Notes under the pieces: model-generated | Seen by the model: the letters and a program-made list of their open reading frames with translations, nothing else | What the model was told of the DNA's origin: nothing | Databases searched by the model: none | Position numbers and translations under genes: made by a program | Shown: positions 5,535-10,360 of the stretch, one piece after another | Layout: each line of letters starts with the position of its first letter | How positions within the stretch are numbered: the stretch's first letter is position 1 | Source: Actinomycetes bacterium | GTDB lineage: Bacteria; Actinomycetota; Acidimicrobiia; Acidimicrobiales; RAAP-2 | NCBI GenBank assembly: GCA_021781315.1 | Contig: JAJXXB010000068.1 | Location: forward strand, 1 to 10,360 | DNA: 10,360 nt | Reading direction: 5' to 3'

Positions 5535-6250
5535 CGCGACCGGGGACGCACCAGTCGCTCGGCGCCCCAGCGGGTGACGAGAACGAGCGCTTCGAGCACG
5601 ATCGCTCCGGACATCTTGGACTCGCCCTTCGTGCGATCGCGAAAGGCGATCGGTGATTCGACGATGCTCGCCCCCCCGCGGCGCGCTCGATAGGTCATCT
5701 CGATCTGGAATCCGTAGCCGTCGGCGCCCACGGTCGCGAAGTCGATGATCTCCAGGGCCTGACGTGAGTAGACGCGGTATCCGGCGGTGGAGTCGGCCAC
5801 GCCCAGTCCCAGCATGATCGACGCGTACTGGTTGCCCAGTCGCGAGAGCAGCCGGCGCGGCAACGACCACTTGGGGATCGATCCGCCCGGGATGTAGCGC
5901 GAGCCGATCACGACGTCGTGGGTCTCCGCGAGCGCGAGCAGGTGCACCAGCGCCGCGGGGTCGTGGGAGAAGTCACAGTCGATCTCGACGAAGTGGTCGT
6001 AGCCGCGCTCGAGTCCCCACGCGAAGCCCGCGCGGTACGCGCTGCCCAACCCGGACTTCGCCGCGCGCGAGAGCAGCTCGATGCGCCCGAGCTCGCTCGC
6101 GAGAGAGCGCACCGCGTCCGCCGTGCCGTCCGGGCTCGCGTCGTCGACGACGAGGATGTCCGCCGCGGGCACCACGTCACGTAGGGCGCGCACCATCGCG
6201 TTGATGTTCAAAATCTCGTTATACGTGGGCAGAACCACCAAAACGCGCAC
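5531..6250 (-). CDS. Polyprenol/dolichol-phosphate mannose synthase-like glycosyltransferase (GT2)
   Basis: A 239-residue GT-A enzyme that most resembles the DPM1/Ppm1 catalytic domain, which transfers mannose from GDP-mannose to a polyprenyl phosphate on the inner membrane face. Motifs are VVLPTYNE (5-12), VVDDASPDGTAD (34-45), KSGLGSAYRAGFAWG (65-79), the metal-binding D-C-D (91-93) followed by FSHDP, GSRYIPGG (116-123), DSTAGYRVYSR (153-163), GYGFQIEMTYRA (178-189) and RTKGESKMS (206-214). Family members usually have D-A-D at the metal site; Cys92 is a conservative change outside the liganding residues. There is no fused acyltransferase domain and no C-terminal membrane region. The GTG start is preceded by TAGAAT-N6, as in other leaderless genes here. 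The sugar donor is inferred. It is divergent from a flippase-like membrane gene. Confidence 0.87.
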   Translation of the reverse strand: MRVLVVLPTYNEILNINAMVRALRDVVPAADILVVDDASPDGTADAVRSLASELGRIELLSRAAKSGLGSAYRAGFAWGLERGYDHFVEIDCDFSHDPAALVHLLALAETHDVVIGSRYIPGGSIPKWSLPRRLLSRLGNQYASIMLGLGVADSTAGYRVYSRQALEIIDFATVGADGYGFQIEMTYRARRGGASIVESPIAFRDRTKGESKMSGAIVLEALVLVTRWGAERLVRPRSR

Positions 6251-6256
6251 CGGACG

Positions 6257-6262
6257 ATTCTA
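6257..6262 (-). promoter_or_regulatory. -10 element for a leaderless GT2 glycosyltransferase transcript
   Basis: On the minus strand TAGAAT is followed by six bases (CGTCCG) and the GTG at 6250. It is the closest match to the TATAAT consensus among the window's candidates, and no Shine-Dalgarno is present. Confidence 0.6.
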
Positions 6263-6273
6263 GTTTGGCCCTC

Positions 6274-6279
6274 TAGACT
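6274..6279 (+). promoter_or_regulatory. Putative -10 element of the UPF0104 gene
   Basis: TAGACT would start a transcript near 6286, leaving a leader of about 35 bases. That leader contains AAGAAGG just before the ATG at 6321. It is arranged back to back with the minus-strand TAGAAT at 6257-6262, eleven bases away. Confidence 0.4.
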
Positions 6280-6320
6280 GCTCCTTCAGAGCGCCCGGAG
6301 CGGCCACACGAAGAAGGTCC

Positions 6321-7376
6321 ATGCCCGAACCCAGTCCTCGCAAGCGCTTCGCGATGCCCCGCGAGATCCGCATCATCTTGAGCGTGGGTCTCCTGGTCTT
6401 CGTCTTCGAGTATCTCGTCCTACCCCAGTTCGCCTCGGCGCGCCAGAACCTGCACCTGCTGGCCTCACTGAATCCCTTCGTGGTCGCCCTCGCGGTGGCC
6501 TTCGAGATGGCGGCGATCTACAGCTACGTCGAGTTGACGCGCACGGTGCTCTTTCCCTACTCGCCGGGGCGATTCAACACCCTGCGGGTGAACCTGGCGG
6601 GACTGGCCATCAGTCACGTCGTGCCCGGCGGCACGGCGCCGGCCGGGGCACTGTCATATCGGATCTTCAACGAGTTGGGGGTGCCCAAGGAGACCAACGC
6701 CTTCGGTCTGGCCACCCAGGGCACCGGTTCGGCGGTCGTACTCAACATCATCTTCTGGGTCGCCCTGGTGATCTCGATCCCCCTTCGCGGGTTCAACCCC
6801 TCCTACGGCTTCGCCGCGCTCGCCGGGGTCTTTCTCCTCGCCGCCTTCTTCGGCACCTTGGTCCTCTTGACGCGCGGCCAGCGCCACGCCGACGCGTGGC
6901 TGCGCGCGATCGCCGCGCGGATCCCGGCCCTGGATCCCGACAAGGTCTCGGCCCTGCTCGAGAAGGTCGCCGAGCGCATCAAGGTCCTGATCGCGAACCG
7001 GCGCACGCTGTGGTGGGCCTTCACGTGGGCGGGGCTCAACTGGCTCTTCGACGCGACGTGCCTGTGGGTCTTCGTGTGGGCCTTCGGACACGTGATGTCA
7101 CCGATCGACCTCCTCGTCGCCTACGGTCTGGCCAACGTGCTCGCCGCGATCCCCATCACCCCGGCCGGGCTCGGTGTCGTCGAGGGTGTGCTGATCCCCA
7201 CCATCGTGGGTTTTGGCGTGCCGCACAGTCAGGCGATCCTCGCCGTGCTCGCCTATCGTCTGGTGAACTTCTGGATCCCGATCCCCATCGGGGGCGCCGC
7301 CTACGCGAGTCTGCAGTGGCGTCGAGGGCTCAGCGCGCCGCCAGTGAACGGGAACGGGCCAGCGAGCGCCGTTTGA
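6321..7376 (+). CDS. UPF0104 / lysylphosphatidylglycerol-synthase TM-region family membrane protein (flippase-like)
   Basis: A 351-residue integral membrane protein of the LPG synthase TM-region family (PF03706, YbhN/AglD-like), associated with moving or modifying lipid-linked groups. Hydrophobic helices are visible at about 17-36, 51-70, 88-110, 137-155, 163-184, 229-257, 264-283 and 304-331. Family signatures are SHVVPGGTAPAGALSYR (98-114) and IPITPAGLGVVEG (277-289), plus YRLVNFWIPIPIG (312-324) near the end. There is no soluble C-terminal aminoacyl-transferase domain, so it should not make lysyl-PG itself. It is divergent from a polyprenol-phosphate mannose synthase-like gene, which fits a role in lipid-linked sugar handling, but that is inference. 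The last 47 bases overlap the 3' end of convergent ppk1. AAGAAGG precedes the chosen ATG, and Met12 is an alternative start. Confidence 0.85.
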   Translation: MPEPSPRKRFAMPREIRIILSVGLLVFVFEYLVLPQFASARQNLHLLASLNPFVVALAVAFEMAAIYSYVELTRTVLFPYSPGRFNTLRVNLAGLAISHVVPGGTAPAGALSYRIFNELGVPKETNAFGLATQGTGSAVVLNIIFWVALVISIPLRGFNPSYGFAALAGVFLLAAFFGTLVLLTRGQRHADAWLRAIAARIPALDPDKVSALLEKVAERIKVLIANRRTLWWAFTWAGLNWLFDATCLWVFVWAFGHVMSPIDLLVAYGLANVLAAIPITPAGLGVVEGVLIPTIVGFGVPHSQAILAVLAYRLVNFWIPIPIGGAAYASLQWRRGLSAPPVNGNGPASAV

Positions 7377-9399
7377 ACTCCTCCTGGGCCGAGAACTCCT
7401 CGACCGAGGTGAGGCGCCGCCAGCGCCGGTCGGTTCCCAACTGCCAGGTGAAACGGTCGTCGCGCCAGGTGACCTCGAAGGCCTCGACGATCTCGTCGGC
7501 GAGTGCGGGGTCCTCGATGGGAACCATCACCTCCACACGTCGATCGAGATTGCGCTCCATGAGGTCGGCCGAGCCGATGTACACGGCGAAGTCATCGCGA
7601 CCCGCCTCGCCGAAGACGAAGAGCCGCGAGTGCTCGAGGAACTCTCCCACCAGCGAGTGGACCGTGATGTTCTCCGAGAGCCCCTCGATGCCCGGGCGCA
7701 GACAGCACAGCGTGCGCACCTCGAGGCGGATCGCGACGCCGGCGTAGCTCGCCTCGTAGAGCGCGTCGATGATGCTCGGGTCGGTAAGGCCGTTCACCTT
7801 GATGGCGATGCGCCCACGCTCGCCGAGGTCGCGCTGGGTGTTGATGAGTTCGATGATGCGCGATCGCGAGATCATCGGGCTGACGATGATCTTGCGGTAG
7901 TTGGCGTTGCGCGCAAAACCGGTGAGGAAGTTGAACAGTTCGCCGATGTCGTGGGTGATGTCCGGATCGCAGGTGAGCAGTCCGAAGTCCTCGTAGGTGC
8001 GCGCAGTTTTGGAGTTGTAGTTGCCCGTCGCCACGTGGACGTAGCGCGCCGTGGTGTCGCCTTCGCTGCGCACGACCAGCGCCGTCTTGGAGTGGGTCTT
8101 GAGTCCCACCACGCCGTAGACCACGTGCACCCCGGCGTCTTCGAGGGCCTTGGCCCACTCGATGTTGGCCGCCTCGTCAAAGCGCGCCTTCAGCTCGACG
8201 AGGGCCACGACCTGCTTGCCCCGCTCGGCCGCGCGAATCAGCGCGCCCACCACCGGCGAATCGCCCGACGTGCGATAGAGCGTCTGCTTGATGCCCACCA
8301 CCTTGGGGTCATCCGCGGCCTGGGCGATGAACATCTCGACCGAGTCGGCGAAGGATTCGTAGGGGTGGTGCAACAAGATATCGCCCTCGCGGATGGCGGC
8401 GAAGATGTCGCCGACGTGATCGCCGGCGAGCAGTCGGGCCGGGGTGAGTGGCGACCAGCCCTCGCCCTTGAGATCGGGTCGGTCGAAGGCGTACAGGCTC
8501 CACAGGTCGTGCAGACCCAGGGGCGCGTCGGTCACGTACACGTTGGACGGGTCGAGGTCTAACTGATCGACGAGCAGGTCCAGGTAGTCCTTGGACATGC
8601 CACTCTGGATCTCGACGCGCAGGGCTTCGCCGAAGCGCCGACGGCGCAGTTCGACCTCGAGAGCGACCAGGAGGTCATCGGCCTCGTCCTCTTCGAGGGT
8701 CAGGTCGGCGTTGCGCGTCACACGAAAGAGGTCGGCTCGTCCCAGGGTCATGCCCGGAAACAGCCGTCCCAGGTTCGCCATGATCAGCTCTTCGAGCAGG
8801 CACCACCGGCCCGATCCGGTTGGCAGGAAGCGCGGCAGGGAGTTGGGGACCTTGATCCTCGCGCTGCGCTCCTCGCCCGTCGCGTCGTCGCGCACCGTCA
8901 CGGCGATGTTGAGCGACAGGTTCGAGATCATCGGGAAGGGGTGTCCGGGGTCCACGGCGAGTGGCGTCAGAACCGGATAGACGTTCTCGTCAAAGTACGT
9001 CGAGAGCCGTTCGACTTCGGCCTCGGTGAGATCAACGTGATGCACTAGGGCGACGCCGTTGCGCGAGAGGTCGGGCACGAGTTGGTCGAGCACCACGCGG
9101 TCCTGGCGCTCGACCAGTGCGAGGACCCTCTCGCGGATGGCCGCCAACTGCTGTCGCGGGCGCACTCCGTCGACCGAGGGGGTCTGGACGCCGGCGGCCA
9201 CCTTGTCCTCGAGGCTGACCACGCGTACCTGGAAGAACTCATCGATCATGTCCGCGAAGATCGCCACGAACTTGCAACGCTCGAGCACGGGCAGGCGGTG
9301 GTCCTCGGCGAGGTCGAGCAGGCGCGCGCCGAACTCGAGGCGCGACAGTTCGCGACTCGAGAAGCGCTCCGGTCCGAACGCGTTGAGATCCAGGGCCAC
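7330..9399 (-). CDS. ppk1: Polyphosphate kinase 1
   Basis: A 689-residue PPK1, which reversibly polymerises the ATP gamma-phosphate into polyphosphate at the membrane periphery. The N-terminal domain begins with SRELSRLEFGARLLDLAED. The head domain contains DPGHPFPMISNLSLN (about 150-164), and the catalytic core has ILLHHPYESF (341-350), VVGIKQTLYRTSGDSP (367-382) and VALVELKARFDEAANI (398-413). The phosphorylated histidine is His436 in LKTHSKTAL, with TGNYNSKTARTYEDFG after it. The second conserved histidine is His590 in FLEHSRLF, followed by YIGSADLMERNLDRRVEV. Length is normal. The GTG at 9399 is preferred because AAGGAG precedes it by ten bases; a GTG at 9420 is in frame and would add seven residues. 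It is divergent from rodA and overlaps the UPF0104 gene by 47 bases. Confidence 0.95.
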   Translation of the reverse strand: MALDLNAFGPERFSSRELSRLEFGARLLDLAEDHRLPVLERCKFVAIFADMIDEFFQVRVVSLEDKVAAGVQTPSVDGVRPRQQLAAIRERVLALVERQDRVVLDQLVPDLSRNGVALVHHVDLTEAEVERLSTYFDENVYPVLTPLAVDPGHPFPMISNLSLNIAVTVRDDATGEERSARIKVPNSLPRFLPTGSGRWCLLEELIMANLGRLFPGMTLGRADLFRVTRNADLTLEEDEADDLLVALEVELRRRRFGEALRVEIQSGMSKDYLDLLVDQLDLDPSNVYVTDAPLGLHDLWSLYAFDRPDLKGEGWSPLTPARLLAGDHVGDIFAAIREGDILLHHPYESFADSVEMFIAQAADDPKVVGIKQTLYRTSGDSPVVGALIRAAERGKQVVALVELKARFDEAANIEWAKALEDAGVHVVYGVVGLKTHSKTALVVRSEGDTTARYVHVATGNYNSKTARTYEDFGLLTCDPDITHDIGELFNFLTGFARNANYRKIIVSPMISRSRIIELINTQRDLGERGRIAIKVNGLTDPSIIDALYEASYAGVAIRLEVRTLCCLRPGIEGLSENITVHSLVGEFLEHSRLFVFGEAGRDDFAVYIGSADLMERNLDRRVEVMVPIEDPALADEIVEAFEVTWRDDRFTWQLGTDRRWRRLTSVEEFSAQEEFKRRSLARSRSLAAR

Positions 9400-9409
9400 T
9401 TTCGCTGAA

Positions 9410-9415
9410 CTCCTT
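9410..9415 (-). promoter_or_regulatory. Ribosome binding site deciding the ppk1 start
   Basis: On the minus strand AAGGAG lies ten bases before the GTG at 9399. If translation began instead at the GTG at 9420, this site would be inside the coding region, so it favours the shorter product. Confidence 0.55.
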
Positions 9416-9446
9416 GTCACGCCGCAATTTGCATCAAGCGTACGAC

Positions 9447-9453
9447 TACTCTA
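9447..9453. promoter_or_regulatory. Bidirectional -10 heptamer between ppk1 and rodA
   Basis: TACTCTA reads TACTCT on plus and TAGAGT on minus. On plus, six bases (AAGGAG) separate it from the GTG at 9459, predicting a leaderless rodA transcript. On minus it predicts a start near 9441 and a leader of about 42 bases carrying the ppk1 ribosome binding site. It is the same heptamer as at 1310-1316, inverted relative to the window but in the same relation to its leaderless and leadered genes. Confidence 0.5.
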
Positions 9454-9458
9454 AGGAG

Positions 9459-10360
9459 GTGGCGAGACACCGCAGTCAGGTCGCGGCCGAGGCCCGCGAG
9501 CCGAGGCCCTCGCGCTCGACGGAATTGGTCCTCATGGCGCTCGCCTGGATCGTGGTGACGGCGTTCTACGTTCTGGCCTCCCTGGGCTCTCAGGGCCAGA
9601 TGCCCAAGCGCCTCGGACTCTTTCTCACGGTCATCGTCGGGGTATCGCTGCTGTTGCACGTCGCCATTCGACTGCTCGCCCCGCGCTCGAGCCAGGTGCT
9701 CTTGCCCATCGCGACCTTCCTCAACGGCATCGGCTACGTGGAGATCGCCCGCTGGAACCCGATCCGCGCGGGTTATCAGGCCCTGTGGTTCTTGATCTCG
9801 GCCGTCGCCGTGGTCGTCACCTTGGCGGTCGTTCGACGCGTGCGCGACCTCGACCGCTACCGATATCTCACCCTCGTGGCGGCCATGATCCTCCTGCTCT
9901 CGCCGTTGCTGCCGGGAATTGGCCTCACCGTCTACGGCGCGCGCCTGTGGGTCGCGGTGGGTCCCATCACGTTTCAGCCCGTGGAGATCGCCAAGATCCT
10001 CCTCGCCTTCTTCTTCGCCTCGTACTTCGCGGCCAATCGCGAGCTGCTCTCCACGCCCACCCAGCGTCTGATGGGGCGATTGATTGTCCCACCCAAGGTG
10101 CTGATCCCGATCCTCGTCGCCTGGGGTTTCGCCGTCGCGATCTTGGGCGTGGAGAATGACATTGGCTTCGCCGTGCTGATCTTCGGACTCTTCATATCGA
10201 TGCTCTGGGTCGCCACCGGGCTCAAGACGTACGTCGTTCTCAGTCTCGGATTGCTCGCCGGCGGTGCGGTGATCGCCGCGAACTACTTCTCTCAGGTCCA
10301 GGTGCGCGTCAGCCAGTGGCTCGACCCGTGGTCGACCGCCAACTTCACGGTCTCCCACCA
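9459..10360 (+). CDS. rodA: RodA/FtsW (SEDS) family peptidoglycan polymerase, 3' end cut by window edge
   Basis: The first 300 residues of a polytopic SEDS protein, which polymerises lipid II into glycan strands with a partner class B PBP. At least seven membrane segments follow a short Arg-rich cytoplasmic N-terminus, beginning near LVLMALAWIVV. Family landmarks are GARLWVAVGPITFQPVEIAKILLAF (around residues 160-185; the FQPxExAK core is canonical), VENDIGFAVLIFG, where the usual Q-P-D-L-G reads E-N-D-I-G, MLWVATG, and VQVRVSQWLDPW near the right edge. The long N-terminal stretch before the GARxW motif is typical of actinobacterial RodA, which favours RodA over FtsW. The GTG at 9459 is chosen because it follows TACTCT-N6; the next in-frame ATG (9534) would fall in the first helix. 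In many actinobacteria this gene precedes pbpA and pknA/pknB, but those would lie outside the window. Confidence 0.87.
   Translation, partial: MARHRSQVAAEAREPRPSRSTELVLMALAWIVVTAFYVLASLGSQGQMPKRLGLFLTVIVGVSLLLHVAIRLLAPRSSQVLLPIATFLNGIGYVEIARWNPIRAGYQALWFLISAVAVVVTLAVVRRVRDLDRYRYLTLVAAMILLLSPLLPGIGLTVYGARLWVAVGPITFQPVEIAKILLAFFFASYFAANRELLSTPTQRLMGRLIVPPKVLIPILVAWGFAVAILGVENDIGFAVLIFGLFISMLWVATGLKTYVVLSLGLLAGGAVIAANYFSQVQVRVSQWLDPWSTANFTVSH

Noticed and set aside
4707..5870. Long minus-strand open frame (387 codons) antisense to the isochorismate synthase gene and out of frame with the GT2 gene
   Set aside because: Low-complexity Arg/Gly/Ala-rich translation, no recognisable domain, and it conflicts with two strong gene calls.
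7630..8562. Plus-strand open frame (310 codons) inside ppk1
   Set aside because: It is the mirror of a highly conserved PPK1 catalytic core; its translation has no motif or membrane/signal feature.
9421..9458. Possible operator or small hairpin around GCAATTTGC in the ppk1-rodA gap
   Set aside because: The arms do not form a proper inverted repeat and there is no second copy. No Pho box-like direct repeats were seen that would support phosphate control.
9417..10358. Minus-strand open frame (313 codons) antisense to rodA
   Set aside because: The translation is a strongly charged Asp/Glu/Arg/His mixture, the usual antisense image of a hydrophobic membrane protein gene.
1..10360. Mobile elements, CRISPR arrays, toxin-antitoxin or defence genes, tRNA genes
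   Set aside because: No transposase, integrase, repeat array, terminal inverted repeats or tRNA cloverleaf was recognised. Every gene has a housekeeping-type assignment except the 63-residue one.

Overview
This window is GC-rich, densely packed bacterial chromosome, most likely from an actinomycete-type bacterium (phylum Actinomycetota). A mycothiol-synthase-like gene, menaquinone genes, a polyprenol-phosphate mannosyltransferase-like gene and an actinobacterial-looking RodA/FtsW all point that way. The shortage of Shine-Dalgarno sites and the apparent leaderless starts agree. A lineage such as Acidimicrobiia is possible, but that is an inference. I saw no tRNA, rRNA, CRISPR array, insertion sequence, phage gene or other sign of horizontal transfer. 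The region reads as core housekeeping chromosome.

Layout: 1-1301 (minus) holds a YgfZ/GcvT-like folate-binding protein followed by a TrpF-like protein that runs off the left edge. 1348-2395 (plus) holds a 63-residue unknown protein and a mycothiol synthase (MshD)-like double-GNAT acetyltransferase. 2392-3090 (minus) is a VIT1/CCC1-type iron/manganese transporter. 3151-5534 (plus) is a tight operon of a MaoC-type hot-dog hydratase, demethylmenaquinone methyltransferase (menG/ubiE) and isochorismate synthase (menF-like). 5531-6250 (minus) is a dolichol/polyprenol-phosphate mannose synthase-like GT2 enzyme, divergent from a UPF0104/LPG-synthase-TM membrane protein at 6321-7376 (plus). 7330-9399 (minus) is polyphosphate kinase ppk1, divergent from a RodA/FtsW-family peptidoglycan polymerase that starts at 9459 (plus) and runs off the right edge.

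There is almost no non-coding DNA: no gap exceeds about 70 bases. Two convergent gene pairs end inside the same CTAG tetramer, and a third pair overlaps by 47 bp. Four genes have a TANNNT hexamer exactly six bases before the start codon, the arrangement expected of leaderless mRNAs. Two divergent gene pairs share the same heptamer, TAGAGTA/TACTCTA, which can be read as a -10 element on both strands.

The most unusual protein is the TrpF-like one. It keeps the fold landmarks but lacks the family's catalytic cysteine, the acid aspartate and the usual LHG histidine. I found no clear new multi-gene system here; the points worth following are the altered TrpF-like enzyme and the promoter/stop-codon architecture.
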